From Saccharomonospora sp. CUA-673 (lineage in GTDB: Bacteria; Actinomycetota; Actinomycetes; Mycobacteriales; Pseudonocardiaceae), in contig NZ_MKKE01000003.1 of the NCBI RefSeq assembly GCF_001942305.1, forward strand, positions 1 to 64,000: 64,000 bases of DNA, read 5' to 3'. Within the stretch, counting starts at the first letter, position 1, and each line of letters opens with the position of its first letter. The notes below the pieces were generated by a model that saw only the letters and a program-made list of their open reading frames with translations, was not told the DNA's origin and did no database searches. A program made the translations under genes and the position numbers. Positions 40,151 to 49,607 of this stretch are shown piece by piece.

Positions 40151-41442
40151 GCCTGTGCTCCAACCAACTCACGCTTGTTCGACTCGCACAACGCGAGGAA
40201 CTCGTCACGGAAGTACTTGATGCCGCTCTGGATCGGACTCACCGCGGCGTCGCCCAGCGCGCAGAACGAGCGGCCGCCGATGTTGTCGCAGACGTCGAGC
40301 AACGTGTCGATGTCGGCCTCGGTGCCCTTGCCCGCGACCATCCGCTCGAGGATCTGGGCCAACCAGAACGTGCCCTCCCGGCACGGCGTGCACTTGCCGC
40401 ACGACTCGTGCTCGTAGAACTGCGTCCACTTCATGACCGCCCACGGCACGGACACCGTCTCGTTGAAGATCTGCACCGCGGTGGTGCCGAGCATCGACCC
40501 GGCCTCCGCGGCGCCCTCGAAGTCCAGCGGCACGTCGAGGTGCTCGGCCGTGAACAGCGGCGTCGACGAACCGCCCGGCGTCCAGAACTTCAGCGGAATG
40601 CCATCGGACATGCCGCCGCACATCTCGAGCAGTTCCCGCAGCGTCGTACCGAGCGGGGCCTCGTACTGACCGGGCCGCTCGACGTGCCCGGAGATCGAGT
40701 AGATCTTCGGACCCGGCGACTTCTCGCTGCCCATCTGCCGGAACCAGTCCGAACCGCCGTTGATGACGAACGGCACCGTCGCGATCGTCTCGACGTTGTT
40801 CACCGTCGTCGGCGCGGCGTACAGACCGGCGGCCGCGGGGAACGGCGGCTTCAACCGCGGCTGCCCCCGCCTGCCCTCGAGCGAGTCCAGCAGCGCCGTC
40901 TCCTCACCGCAGATGTAGGCGCCCGCGCCCGCGTGCACCGTGATCTCCAGGTCGAAACCCGAACCGAGGATGTCGCGGCCCAGGTAGCCCGCCTCCTTGG
41001 CCTCCCGCACCGCCGCGTACATCCGCCGCATCGGATGCAACGCCTCACCGCGGATGTAGATGAAGCAGTGGTGCGAGCGCATCGCGTACGCCGCGATGAT
41101 GCAGCCCTCGATCAGCGAATGCGGATCGGCCATCATCAGCGGGATGTCCTTGCACGTGCCCGGTTCACCCTCGTCGGCGTTGATGACCAGGTAGTGCGGC
41201 TTGTCCTCGTTCTGCGGCATGAAGCCCCACTTCACGCCCGCCGGGAAACCCGCACCGCCACGGCCGCGCAGCCCGGAGTCCTTCACCATCTGCACGACCT
41301 GCTCCGGCGTACCCGCCAGGGCCTTGCGCACCGCGGTGTAACCCTCGAGCTTCTCGTAGGTCGCCAGCCGCCACGACTGCGGCGACAACCACCGCTTCGT
41401 CAGCACCGGCGTCACCGGGTCGGTCTCCTCCAGGTCACTCAT
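40147..41442 (-). CDS. nuoF: NADH-quinone oxidoreductase subunit F
   Basis: 431 aa from ATG at 41442, with GGAGGCGAA just upstream. The NADH- and FMN-binding subunit. NADH/FMN loop: GLRGRGGAGFPAGVKWGFMP; also VINADEGEPGTCKD, YICGEETALLDSLEG, and cluster N3 ligands CGKCTPCREGT plus Cys in FCALGDAA. Between it and nuoE is a 26-codon coupled mini-ORF. Overlaps nuoG by ATGA. Confidence 0.96.
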   Translation of the reverse strand: MSDLEETDPVTPVLTKRWLSPQSWRLATYEKLEGYTAVRKALAGTPEQVVQMVKDSGLRGRGGAGFPAGVKWGFMPQNEDKPHYLVINADEGEPGTCKDIPLMMADPHSLIEGCIIAAYAMRSHHCFIYIRGEALHPMRRMYAAVREAKEAGYLGRDILGSGFDLEITVHAGAGAYICGEETALLDSLEGRRGQPRLKPPFPAAAGLYAAPTTVNNVETIATVPFVINGGSDWFRQMGSEKSPGPKIYSISGHVERPGQYEAPLGTTLRELLEMCGGMSDGIPLKFWTPGGSSTPLFTAEHLDVPLDFEGAAEAGSMLGTTAVQIFNETVSVPWAVMKWTQFYEHESCGKCTPCREGTFWLAQILERMVAGKGTEADIDTLLDVCDNIGGRSFCALGDAAVSPIQSGIKYFRDEFLALCESNKRELVGAQA

Positions 41443-41519
41443 TTCGCCTCCACCTGAGTCCTGCGGGACACCCGCACCCGGTCGGCTCCACGAACGGAAA
41501 GAGCGCGATGGTCGTTCAT
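41439..41519 (-). CDS. 26-aa coupled mini-ORF between nuoE and nuoF
   Basis: Starts [17 protein letters not shown] and ends QVEAK. Its ATG overlaps the nuoE stop (ATGA) and its stop overlaps the nuoF ATG. The last bases (GGTGGAGGCGAAATGA) repeat the last bases of nuoE, so a short tandem duplication may have produced it. It spans what would otherwise be a 73-bp untranslated gap and may keep nuoE and nuoF translation coupled. No known family. Confidence 0.4.
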   Translation of the reverse strand: MNDHRALSVRGADRVRVSRRTQVEAK

Positions 41520-42247
41520 TTCGCCTCCACCTCCGGCAGGGGGACGTCGTCCGACATCGCCGGCGCCGTCCAACCCCGATCCGCGGCCAGTTGCGCGCCG
41601 CGCACCGTCTCCACGGCCTGCGACGGACCGTCCACATCGGACCAGTACTCGTCGTCGGCGTCGGGCAGCAGCCCGGCGAGGCGACGCTCGACCGTCTTGA
41701 AGTCCGACAGCGGCGCCCCGCGCGTGGGGGCCGGCTTGTCGCCGCGCTGCAACGCGTCGACCAGCTCGACGGCGCTCTGCTCGGTCTGGTTGTCGAAGTA
41801 CTCGTAGTTGACCTGCAGCACCGGTGCCAGGTCGCAGGCGGCGAGGCATTCGGCGTGTTCGAGCATGATCGAGCCGGGCTCGCCGGGCGTTCCGGCGACC
41901 TGCTCGTGGCCGAGCGGTTCGTCGTCGGAACCGAGGTGCCGTTGCAGCTTCTGGTAGACCGCGTCGCCGCCCATCGCCGCGCACAGCGTGTTCGTGCAGA
42001 CGCTCACCAGGTGCTCACCGCACGGCTTGCGCTTGTACATCGTGTAGAACGTCGCGACGGCCGACACCTCGGCCTCCGACAGTCCCAGCTGCTGCGCGCA
42101 GAACGCGATGCCTTCCTGGCTCACGTAGCCCTGCACCGACTGCACGAGGTGCAGCAGCGGCAGCAGCGCCGACCGCGACTCCGGATACCGCGCGATCAGC
42201 TCCCTGGCGTCGGCGACGGTGTCCTCACCGAAGGGTTCGGTGCTCAT
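41516..42247 (-). CDS. nuoE: NADH-quinone oxidoreductase subunit E
   Basis: 243 aa from ATG at 42247. Thioredoxin-like [2Fe-2S] subunit (cluster N1a). Ligands are in [13 protein letters not shown] and [33 protein letters not shown] is the helical N-terminal domain. A C-terminal extension of ~60 residues ends LPEVEAK. Overlaps nuoD by 4 bases. Confidence 0.95.
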   Translation of the reverse strand: MSTEPFGEDTVADARELIARYPESRSALLPLLHLVQSVQGYVSQEGIAFCAQQLGLSEAEVSAVATFYTMYKRKPCGEHLVSVCTNTLCAAMGGDAVYQKLQRHLGSDDEPLGHEQVAGTPGEPGSIMLEHAECLAACDLAPVLQVNYEYFDNQTEQSAVELVDALQRGDKPAPTRGAPLSDFKTVERRLAGLLPDADDEYWSDVDGPSQAVETVRGAQLAADRGWTAPAMSDDVPLPEVEAK

Positions 42248-43587
42248 CGGTCCACTCCCCCCATCACCGGGTCGATCGAGGCGACGGCCGCGATGACGTC
42301 GGCGACCAGGCCGCCCTCCGACATCGCGGGCATCGACTGCAGGTTCACGAAACTGGGCTCGCGCACGTGGACGCGCAACGGCCGCGTCCCGCCGTCGGAG
42401 ACGAGGTGGAAACCGAGCTCCCCGCGCGGCGACTCGACCGTCGAGTAGACCTGGCCCGGCGGCACGCGGAAGCCCTCGGTGACGAGCTTGAAGTGGTGGA
42501 TCAGCGATTCCATCGACTGGCCCATGATCTTGCGGACGTGGTCGAGCGAGTTGCCCATGCCGTCCGCGGAGATCGACAGCTGCGCCGGCCAGGCGACCTT
42601 GCGGTCCTCGACCATCACCGGTCCCGGCTCGAGCTTGTCCAGCACCTGCCGGATGATCCGCAGCGACTGGCGCATCTCCTCGATGCGCAGCAGGTACCGC
42701 GCCCAGCAGTCCGCGTCGGTCGAGGTCGGCACCTCGAAGTCGAACTCGTCGTAGCAGGAGTACGGGTCGGTCTTGCGCAGATCCCACGCCACGCCCGCCG
42801 ACCGCAGCACCGGCCCGGTGACGCCGAGCGCGAGGCACGCGTCGACGGGCAGGTAGCCGACCCCCTTGAGCCGGTTGCGCCAGATCGGCTGGCCCGTGAA
42901 CAGCTTGTCGTAGGACGGCAGCCGTTCGTCGATGGTCTTGCAGAACTCGGTGACCTTCTCGACGAAGTCGTCGGGCATGTCCTGCGCGAGCCCGCCGGGC
43001 CGGATGAACGCGTGGTTCATCCGCAGACCGGTGAGGTGCTCGAGCAGGTGCAGCACCTCTTCGCGCTCGCGGAAGCCGAGGGTCATCGCCGTCGTCGAGC
43101 CGAGCTCCATGCCGCCGGTGGCGATGTAGACGAAGTGCGAGCCGATGCGGTTGATCTCCATCAGCAGCACCCGCAACAGCTGCGCCCGGCGCGGCACCTC
43201 GAGGTCGAGGAGCTTCTCCACCGCCAGGCAGTAGCCCATCTCGTTGAACAGCGGCGACAGGTAGTCCATGCGGGTCACGAACGTGACGCCCTGCGTCCAC
43301 GTGCGGTACTCGCAGTTCTTCTCGATCCCCGTGTGCAGGTAGCCGATGACCGAGCGGAGCTGGGTGACGGTCTCACCCTCCATCTCCAGGACCAGCCGCA
43401 GCACGCCGTGCGTCGACGGGTGCTGCGGGCCCATGTTGATGACCATGCGCTCGTCGTGGCTGGCGTCGGTCAGCACGTCGTCCCAGTCGCCGCCGCTGAC
43501 CGTGTACACCGGACCCTCGGTGGTCTCGCGCGCCTCGGCGGGCTGGGGCTGTTCGGTGCGGTGCTGTTCGGTGGGGTTGGTAGTCAC
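42244..43587 (-). CDS. nuoD: NADH-quinone oxidoreductase subunit D
   Basis: 447 aa from GTG at 43587. The 49-kDa-type subunit that forms the quinone site with NuoB; homologous to the NiFe-hydrogenase large subunit but without metal. Signatures: [56 protein letters not shown], and the C-terminal [21 protein letters not shown] Gln/Thr/Glu-rich N-terminal ~25 residues ([11 protein letters not shown]) is unusual and resembles the tail of MenG at 47211. Overlaps nuoC by GTGA. Confidence 0.96.
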   Translation of the reverse strand: MTTNPTEQHRTEQPQPAEARETTEGPVYTVSGGDWDDVLTDASHDERMVINMGPQHPSTHGVLRLVLEMEGETVTQLRSVIGYLHTGIEKNCEYRTWTQGVTFVTRMDYLSPLFNEMGYCLAVEKLLDLEVPRRAQLLRVLLMEINRIGSHFVYIATGGMELGSTTAMTLGFREREEVLHLLEHLTGLRMNHAFIRPGGLAQDMPDDFVEKVTEFCKTIDERLPSYDKLFTGQPIWRNRLKGVGYLPVDACLALGVTGPVLRSAGVAWDLRKTDPYSCYDEFDFEVPTSTDADCWARYLLRIEEMRQSLRIIRQVLDKLEPGPVMVEDRKVAWPAQLSISADGMGNSLDHVRKIMGQSMESLIHHFKLVTEGFRVPPGQVYSTVESPRGELGFHLVSDGGTRPLRVHVREPSFVNLQSMPAMSEGGLVADVIAAVASIDPVMGGVDR

Positions 43588-44363
43588 GAGTACGACCTCC
43601 GCGTGTCCGGCGGCGGGATCTCCGCGCCCTTGTACTCGACCGGGATTCCGCCGAGCGGGTAGTCCTTGCGCTGCGGATGCCCCTCCCAGTCGTCGGGCAT
43701 GAGGATTCGGGTGAGCGCGGGGTGGCCGTCGTAGACGATGCCGAACATGTCGTAGGCCTCCCGCTCGTGCCAGTCGGCGGTCGGGTGGACCTCCACAATG
43801 GACGGGATGTGCGGGTCGTCCACGTCGACGGCCACCTCGAGGCGGATGCGCCTGCGGTAGGTCATCGACAGCAGGTGGTACACCGAGTGCAACCGCTGCG
43901 GCACGTCCTCGCCGTAGTCCACACCGGACACCGAGCTGCACAGTTCGAACCGCAGGCCCTCGTCGTCGCGGAGCACCCGGCACGTCGCCACGAGGTGCTC
44001 GCGGGCGAGGTAGAAGGTGATCTCGCCGCGGTCGACCGTGATCTGCAGGATCGCCTCGGCGGGGACGCCGTTCTCGCGCAGCGCGGCGAGGAACTCGTCG
44101 ACGAAGTCGTCGAACCAGCCGCCGTAGGGCCGTTCCGCGGGCGGCGGCGAGTAGGCGGGCAGGCGCAATCCGCCGTAGCCGGAGGTGTCACCGCTGCCGG
44201 AGACGCCGAACATGCCGCTGCGCTCGCGGCCCGCGACGAGACGGGCCGGTTCTGCGCCGTGCGGCTCGAGACCGCCCTCGGGGCGTTCGGCACTGGAGTT
44301 CTCGCCGCCGGTGACGGGGTTCTGGTCGGTGGTGGGATTCTGGTCGGGTTCGGGTTTCGACAT
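43584..44363 (-). CDS. nuoC: NADH-quinone oxidoreductase subunit C
   Basis: 259 aa from ATG at 44363. The 30-kDa-type subunit. An acidic, Asn/Pro-rich N-terminal segment (~60 aa) is followed by the conserved domain: [40 protein letters not shown] and [20 protein letters not shown]. It is separate from NuoD, as in most actinobacteria. It lies 7 bases after nuoB. Confidence 0.95.
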   Translation of the reverse strand: MSKPEPDQNPTTDQNPVTGGENSSAERPEGGLEPHGAEPARLVAGRERSGMFGVSGSGDTSGYGGLRLPAYSPPPAERPYGGWFDDFVDEFLAALRENGVPAEAILQITVDRGEITFYLAREHLVATCRVLRDDEGLRFELCSSVSGVDYGEDVPQRLHSVYHLLSMTYRRRIRLEVAVDVDDPHIPSIVEVHPTADWHEREAYDMFGIVYDGHPALTRILMPDDWEGHPQRKDYPLGGIPVEYKGAEIPPPDTRRSYS

Positions 44364-44370
44364 CGCCGGC

Positions 44371-44919
44371 CTACTTCTTCGCGTACTTGATGGACGACGG
44401 GACGATCTCGGTCTTCGCGCCGCTCTCGGCGCGCAGCTGCGCACGGCGGGCGTTCAGCGGTTCGTCCTGGACCTTGGCGTGCAGCTTGAGGATCGCGTCG
44501 AGCAGCATCTCGGGCCGCGGCGGACAACCGGGCAGGTACATGTCGACGGGCACGATGTGGTCGACGCCCTGCACGACCGCGTAGTTGTTGAACATGCCGC
44601 CCGACGAGGCGCACACGCCCATCGCCAGGACCCAGCGCGGCTCGGGCATCTGGTCGTAGATCTGGCGCAGGACGGGCGCCATCTTCTGCGTGACCCGGCC
44701 GGCGACGATCATCAGGTCGGCCTGGCGCGGGGTGGCGCTGAAGCGCTCCATGCCGAACCGGGCGATGTCGTAGCGGGACCCGCCGCTGGTCATCATCTCG
44801 ATGGCGCAGCACGCGAGACCGAACGTCGCGGGCCACATGGAGTTCTTGCGCGCCCAGTTGACGACGCCCTCCAGGCTCGCGAGCAGGATTCCGTTGGGGA
44901 GCTTTTCCTCAAGACCCAT
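44371..44919 (-). CDS. nuoB: NADH-quinone oxidoreductase subunit B
   Basis: 182 aa. Carries cluster N2, the last before quinone. Ligands: adjacent Cys pair in [18 protein letters not shown], Cys in [20 protein letters not shown] and Cys in [19 protein letters not shown]. It lies 6 bases after nuoA. Length normal. Confidence 0.96.
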   Translation of the reverse strand: MGLEEKLPNGILLASLEGVVNWARKNSMWPATFGLACCAIEMMTSGGSRYDIARFGMERFSATPRQADLMIVAGRVTQKMAPVLRQIYDQMPEPRWVLAMGVCASSGGMFNNYAVVQGVDHIVPVDMYLPGCPPRPEMLLDAILKLHAKVQDEPLNARRAQLRAESGAKTEIVPSSIKYAKK

Positions 44920-44925
44920 GGCGCA

Positions 44926-45429
44926 TCAGTTCCAATCGAAGCCGCCGCGGCGCCACACGTAGAAGTCCGCGATGAAGAAGGTCGCGATGAACAGCGCGAC
45001 CGCACCGAGGCCCCACAGGCCCAGCGCGTCCGCGGCCACCGCGTACGGGAAGAGGAAGACCATCTCGATGTCGAAGAGGATGAACAGCATCGCCGTGATG
45101 TAGTAGGCGACCGGCATCCGGCCCGCGCCCGCGACGGGCTGCGGCGACGGTTCGATCCCGCATTCGTAGGCGGCCGTCTTGGCCTTGTTGTAGCGACTCG
45201 GGCCGACGAGCGGACCCAGCAGCACGGAGACGACGCCGAACGCGGCGGCGAGGACGAGCAGCAACACCAGGGGCAGGTAGATCCCGATGCTGGCGGCCCC
45301 TTCCTGAGCCAGCACCTGGGCCTGGGTGGGTCCGATGGACCCGATGGCGGCCTGCACGTGCTCGGCCGGGGCGTGACTCGCCGAGGCGAGACCGGCCGAC
45401 GCGAACGTGACGTTCACTGCGGGCACCAT
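44926..45429 (-). CDS. nuoA: NADH-quinone oxidoreductase subunit A
   Basis: 167 aa as drawn from ATG at 45429; the start is uncertain because GGAAAGG directly abuts it, and GTG codons at 45426 or 45417 are possible. Three membrane helices. Signatures: KTAAYECGIEPS with the conserved Cys loop, RMPVAYYITAMLFILFDIEM and FLFPYAVAADALG. First gene of the nuo operon; two Rex-type operators lie 150-200 bp upstream. Confidence 0.93.
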   Translation of the reverse strand: MVPAVNVTFASAGLASASHAPAEHVQAAIGSIGPTQAQVLAQEGAASIGIYLPLVLLLVLAAAFGVVSVLLGPLVGPSRYNKAKTAAYECGIEPSPQPVAGAGRMPVAYYITAMLFILFDIEMVFLFPYAVAADALGLWGLGAVALFIATFFIADFYVWRRGGFDWN

Positions 45430-45578
45430 CCTTTCCGCGTCGTTGCGTTCGGACTTGTGTGTGCTGCGTGGGTCCGGGTCGTGACTCGCGCTACACCCGG
45501 ACAGCTTCGTCAGGGATGCAGGTCACAGCCTTGTCCGTGGCCGCGCGAGCGCGGTTCGTGACGACCCGTCCCCTGACG

Positions 45579-45596
45579 TCGTGAAATCCTTCACAA
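45579..45596. promoter_or_regulatory. Rex operator 1 (one mismatch)
   Basis: TCGTGAAATCCTTCACAA matches the Rex consensus TTGTGAA-N4-TTCACAA at 13 of 14 defined positions. Its centre is 32 bp from operator 2, about three helical turns. Rex senses the NADH/NAD+ ratio. Confidence 0.75.
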
Positions 45597-45610
45597 GCTC
45601 TCCTAGGCGG

Positions 45611-45628
45611 TTGTGAAGCGCTTCACAA
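45611..45628. promoter_or_regulatory. Rex operator 2 (perfect)
   Basis: TTGTGAAGCGCTTCACAA is a perfect 18-bp palindrome identical to the Rex consensus TTGTGAA-N4-TTCACAA. It lies upstream of nuoA. In Streptomyces coelicolor, Rex is known to repress the nuo operon, so regulation of complex I by redox state is expected here. The rex gene itself is not in the window. Confidence 0.85.
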
Positions 45629-45886
45629 AGCATGGGGCCAGTGTAGGACTCGAGTCACAGGCTGTCGCTAGCCCCTTCTTTCTAAGGACGACCTAAGTTG
45701 ACAGCCAGGTCAGCAGGGGTCCGACGCCGCCGAATGGCCCACTACCAGCGCAAAACTGATCGCGAGGACAGTCGCGATGTGGATCATGAAAAGCGACGTG
45801 ATCTATCCCACGCAGGGCGTTTCGTCGGGTTCTGGCCGACGCGAGGCCTCCCCCGCGCGGGCGGGGGTCGGGTTGCGGGTCCGGAG

Positions 45887-47157
45887 TTACGCGCTCGGGG
45901 TGGCGCGTGCGGCGGCGGCGATGATGCGGTCGACGAGGTCGCCGCCCTTCGCGTCGTAGCAGCCGGACAGTCCCTTGTAGACGAGCGGGATGATCGGGTT
46001 GATCCGCAGGCCGTATTTGGTGGCTGCGCGCATGATCTTGGGTTTGCCGATGAGCGTGGCGAAGGCGTTGCCGAGGCGGTAGTAGCCGCCCATGAGGTCG
46101 GCGACGGCGCGCGGGTAGCCGGCGAGTGCGCGTTCGCGGGAGGGGCCCTCGGGGCGCGCGAGGGCCTGCATGACGTGTTCGGCGGCGAGCTGGGCCGATT
46201 CCATGGCGGCGGAGATGCCTTCGCCGTTGAAGGGGCTGACCATGCCGCCCGCGTCGCCGAGCAGCAGCATCCCGTCGCGGTAGTGCGGGGTGCGGTTGAA
46301 GCCCATGGGCAGGCCGGCGCCGCCGATCTTGCCGACGGCGTTCTCCTCGCGGTAGCCCCATTCCTCGGGGGTGCCGTCGAGCCAGGAGCGCAGCAGCTGG
46401 CGGTAGTCGATGTTGCGGAACGACGAGGACGTCGACAGCATGCCGAGGCCGACGTTGACGGTGCCGTCGCCGAGGGGGAACGCCCAGCCGTAGCCGGGCA
46501 GCAGCTTGGGGTTGGCGGGGTCGGCGCGGTCCCACAGTTCGAGGTGGCCCTCGATGTATTCCTCGTCGTGCCGCGGGCTCTCGTAGTAGCGGCGGACGGC
46601 GACGCCCATGGGGCGTTTCTCGTTCTTGTCGATGCCGACGGACAGGGCCAGGCGGGCGGACACGCCGTCGCAGGCCAGCACGAGGGGTGCGTGGTAGCGG
46701 ACGGGTTGTTTGTCGGGGCCGTGTTTGCCTTCGACGCCGATGACGCGGCCGGTGCGTTCGTCGGTGATCGCGCCGGTGATGGTGGTGCGTTCCTGCAGTC
46801 GCGCGCCGGCTTTGACGGCGGTGTGGGCGATGAGTTCGTCGAAGTCGTGGCGGGTGCGGGAGATGCCGTAGGGCGGGTAGCTGGTGAGGTCGGGCCAGTC
46901 GAGCTGCAGGTGCAGGTCGCCGGTGATGATCCGCAGGCCCTTGCTGTACGTCCAGCCCGCTTCGGGGCTCATGTCGAGGCCGAGGTCGATGAGCTGTTTG
47001 ACGCCGCGCGGGGTCAGCCCGTCGCCGCACACCTTGTCGCGGGGGAAGGTGGTTTTCTCGAGCAGCAGCACGTCGACGCCGCGCGGGCGAGGTACGTGGC
47101 GACGGTCGCACCTGCGGGACCGGCCCCGACGACGATGACCTCGGCATCCTGACTCAT
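45887..47157 (-). CDS. menJ: Menaquinone reductase of the geranylgeranyl-reductase family (one frameshift)
   Basis: 423 aa after restoring one base near 47080. The N-terminal frame gives MSQDAEVIVVGAGPAGATVA (FAD Rossmann motif) up to TYLARA. After the shift come VLLLEKTTFPRDKVCGDGLT, ACDGVSARLALSVG and the second FAD motif LLLGDAGGMVSPFNGEGISA. The mycobacterial orthologue MenJ saturates one isoprene unit of the menaquinone tail. Gene order menG-menJ-nuo-grcC supports the same role; archaeal-type lipid reduction is the alternative within the family. The gap to menG upstream is 53 bp. Confidence 0.85.
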
Positions 47158-47210
47158 GGGTCCAGTCTCCCAGGACGTTGCCGGGCCGCTGAGCAGTGGT
47201 GTCCGGTCTC

Positions 47211-47957
47211 TCAGGTGTCGGCCTGTGGCTGTTCCGTGTGCTGTTCCGTGTGCTGTTCCGTGGTGTCGGCTTCGGGTTTGCGGGCGCGGTGGATGGCGAC
47301 GGCGCCGAACATGAGGTTGAGCCATTCGACCTTGGTCCAGCCCGCGGAGGCGATGATTTCGCCGAGGGTGCGTTGGTCGTGCCAGGTCAGCATGGATTCG
47401 GTGAGGTAGCCGTAGGCGTCGGGGTTGGATGCGGCGCGTTTGCCGAGCCAGGTGAGGATGCGCAGCACGATGCGCCGGTAGACGAAGCGGATGGGCGCGA
47501 ACGTCGGTGTCGACACCTCGCAGATCACGAGTCGCCCGCCGGGTTTGACCACGCGCATGGCCTCCACGAGCGCCGCCTTGGTGTCGACGAAGTTCCGCAG
47601 CCCGAACGACACGGTCACCGCGTCGAAGGCTTCGTCGGTGAACGGCAGCCGCAGCGCGTCCGCGGCGATCATGGGCACGCCTCGGTTGCGCCCGTTGCGC
47701 AGCATTTCCAGGGAGAAGTCGGCGGCCACGCACCAGGCCCCGTCGCGCGCATACTCCTCGGTGGACACGCCGGTGCCGGCGGCCAGGTCGAGGACCCGTT
47801 CCCCTTCGCGCGCGTCCAGCGCCCCGGCCGTGGTGGCCCGCCATCGCCGGTCGAAGCCGAACGTCATCACGGAGTTGGCACGGTCGTACCCGGCCGCAAC
47901 GCCGTCGAACATGGCGGCGACCTCGCGAGGATCCTTGTCCAGCGACGCACGAGACAT
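47211..47957 (-). CDS. menG: Demethylmenaquinone methyltransferase
   Basis: 248 aa. UbiE/MenG family: methylates demethylmenaquinone with SAM in the last ring-modifying step. Visible are REVAAMFDGVAAGYDRANSV, the SAM motif VLDLAAGTGVSTEEYA, DAVTVSFGLRNFVDTKAALV and KPGGRLVICEVSTPT. The C-terminus carries three copies of a Thr-Glu-Gln-His unit (TEQHTEQHTEQP) from a 12-bp tandem repeat. The first gene of the menG-menJ unit, upstream of nuo. Confidence 0.93.
   Translation of the reverse strand: MSRASLDKDPREVAAMFDGVAAGYDRANSVMTFGFDRRWRATTAGALDAREGERVLDLAAGTGVSTEEYARDGAWCVAADFSLEMLRNGRNRGVPMIAADALRLPFTDEAFDAVTVSFGLRNFVDTKAALVEAMRVVKPGGRLVICEVSTPTFAPIRFVYRRIVLRILTWLGKRAASNPDAYGYLTESMLTWHDQRTLGEIIASAGWTKVEWLNLMFGAVAIHRARKPEADTTEQHTEQHTEQPQADT
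47229..47262 (-). repeat. 12-bp in-frame repeat at the menG 3' end
   Basis: Nearly three copies of GTGCTGTTCCGT (plus strand), encoding TEQH units in the MenG tail. Likely variable in copy number. It does not touch the catalytic fold. Confidence 0.7.
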
Positions 47958-48018
47958 GGTTGAAGACTAAGCCGCCACGCGAGACGTGTCGTGTCGGGTC
48001 GGTGGCGGCGGGCCCGGT

Positions 48019-49263
48019 TCAGGAGGGTGGCGGTGGGTCGTCGGGCTCGGGCGATCGGGGTGGGAGGACGGTTTCGCGTTTGTCGGTGTAGGTGGCGCCG
48101 AGGGGTGTGGTGATCGAGGACGTGCCGCGGGTGGGATCGTAGGTGTGGATCCAGCCGGGTGCGTTCTTGAGCCGGTGGTGTTTGCGGCACTGGGGTGCCG
48201 CGTTGTCCGTGGAGGTCGAGCCACCGTCCCGTGCCCATTGCTGCTGGTGGTCGAAGTCGCAGTGCCGTGCGGGCCGCCGACACCATGGCACGACGCACAT
48301 GCGGTCGCGGACTTCGACGACCTTGCGGATCGTCGAGTTCGGGCGATACGACGAGCGGCCAAGGTCAACGGGGTTGCCGGTGGCCGGGTCGCACAGCACC
48401 TTCCGCCACACCGACTTCGGGTTCGTCATGATCTCCCGCGCGTACGCGGCGGGGACGGGTCCGATTCCATCGATGGACGCCCCGGTCTCGGACATCGAGA
48501 GGGCGGTGTCGATCGGCATGTGCAGGTAAACCATCGCCGCCGACTGGGGCACGGTGACGCCGGGATCGTTGCCCAGGAGCAGGTCGGCGAACACGTCGGC
48601 GCGAAGCTGGTCGAGATTGCGCGACGAGACCGAGAGCCGAAGCTTGCGAGCCATCGCATCAACGCGGGCGTACGCGGCGGAGGCAACGTCGGACGGCAGA
48701 TCGGCCGACAGGCGTGACTGGGCGTAGACCCCGTGGTCGAGCGTGACCTTCCGCCCTGAGTGGGCCATGCGAGCGGCAGCAGTCTCGGCACCGGGATCGA
48801 CTTGCTTGACGATCTGCGACGCATGCCAAGCCATATTCCGAGGCTGCCACGCAGTAAGAGACAGCCGAGAAAGCTTCTCCTCCAGCAACCGATCAACCTC
48901 AAGAGCATCAGAATCAGAAACCGGAGCAACAGTATTCAACACCCGCTCGGCGCAATACCGATCAACCTGCCCCTCCCGCATAGCGGAAAGCAGCCGAGGC
49001 ATCCGATAAGTCAAAGCAAGCGCGGTATGAATCCGATCTAACACGCCCTGCGGCGACAGTCGAAGCTCAGGCGCCAACGCCTCAGCCAACGACCGCCGCT
49101 CCACCGAATCCGACGACGCACCGTCATCGAGCGAAGCAAGAAACTCCACCTCAGCAGCATCAGCCCGAGCCCGCAGCGCAAGAACCCCGCGAGCCGACTC
49201 AACGATCCCCTCAACATCCGTCACGCAACCAATGTTACCGAACAACTGATCGAGAACCACCAC
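48019..49263 (-). CDS. DUF222 domain and HNH endonuclease protein
   Basis: 414 aa from the longest start at 49263; a GTG at 49224 (VTDVEGIVESARGVLALRAR) is an equally good start. The N-terminal ~280 residues are a DUF222 helical domain. The C-terminal HNH nuclease motif reads RDRMCVVPWCRRPARHCDFD, with HQQQWARDGG and CRKHHRLKN, in the layout of the 13E12-repeat family of mycobacteria. The first ~130 codons use many more A/T-ending codons than the C-terminal part and neighbouring genes, suggesting transfer or recombination. These genes are often multicopy and mobile-associated; the substrate is unknown. Confidence 0.85.
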   Translation of the reverse strand: MVVLDQLFGNIGCVTDVEGIVESARGVLALRARADAAEVEFLASLDDGASSDSVERRSLAEALAPELRLSPQGVLDRIHTALALTYRMPRLLSAMREGQVDRYCAERVLNTVAPVSDSDALEVDRLLEEKLSRLSLTAWQPRNMAWHASQIVKQVDPGAETAAARMAHSGRKVTLDHGVYAQSRLSADLPSDVASAAYARVDAMARKLRLSVSSRNLDQLRADVFADLLLGNDPGVTVPQSAAMVYLHMPIDTALSMSETGASIDGIGPVPAAYAREIMTNPKSVWRKVLCDPATGNPVDLGRSSYRPNSTIRKVVEVRDRMCVVPWCRRPARHCDFDHQQQWARDGGSTSTDNAAPQCRKHHRLKNAPGWIHTYDPTRGTSSITTPLGATYTDKRETVLPPRSPEPDDPPPPS

Positions 49264-49390
49264 CTACAAGCATGACAAAAAATCACCACGCAAAGTAACC
49301 CCACCACCCCACCCCAAATACCGAACCCGCCGAAGCGAAGCAAGGCAACCCCGCCAACCACCCCAGACCCCACACACAAATCCGCCCCAG

Positions 49391-49536
49391 CGAAGTGTCA
49401 TCCCGTCGACCTAAAAAGCAACCATCACACTGCAGTCAGGGCGCAACCCAAAACGAAACCGCAGCGAAACCCGAAACCCTTGCGCCCTGACTGCAGTGTG
49501 ATACCCAAAACCGGAAGTCGACGGGATAACACTTCG
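49391..49536. repeat. Nested inverted repeat element
   Basis: Inner perfect arms of 23 bp (49424-49446 and 49480-49502; arm core CACTGCAGTCAGGGCGCAA) enclose a 33-base A/C-rich centre. Outer arms of 20 bp (49391-49410, CGAAGTGTCATCCCGTCGAC, and 49517-49536) match at 19 of 20 positions. The whole ~146 bp could fold as a long cruciform or RNA hairpin. No transposase ORF is present. It lies upstream of the DUF222 gene start and next to repeat array E. MITE-like element or strong bidirectional terminator are the main options. Confidence 0.75.
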
Positions 49537-49607
49537 CCCAGCGGCAAAGCCGCCCCACCATCCCGGAGACCTGCCCGCCGGCGAGGCACCTACCCCAACC
49601 CCCAAAA

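Larger units (their letters stand above)
45430..45886. promoter_or_regulatory. nuo promoter region and 3' region of menJ
   Basis: 457 bp without a credible gene. The half near nuoA holds the two Rex-type operators at 45579-45596 and 45611-45628. A lower-GC stretch with CTTCTTTCTAAGGACGACC lies near 45675-45693, and the menJ-proximal part contains a GC hairpin at 45850-45867 (CCCCCGC / GCGGGGG) without a T tract. The nuo promoter itself cannot be placed with confidence. Confidence 0.6.

Noticed and set aside
45777..45959. 60-codon plus-strand ORF between nuoA and menJ
   Set aside because: It overlaps the menJ 3' end on the other strand, reads through a GC hairpin and has no family features.
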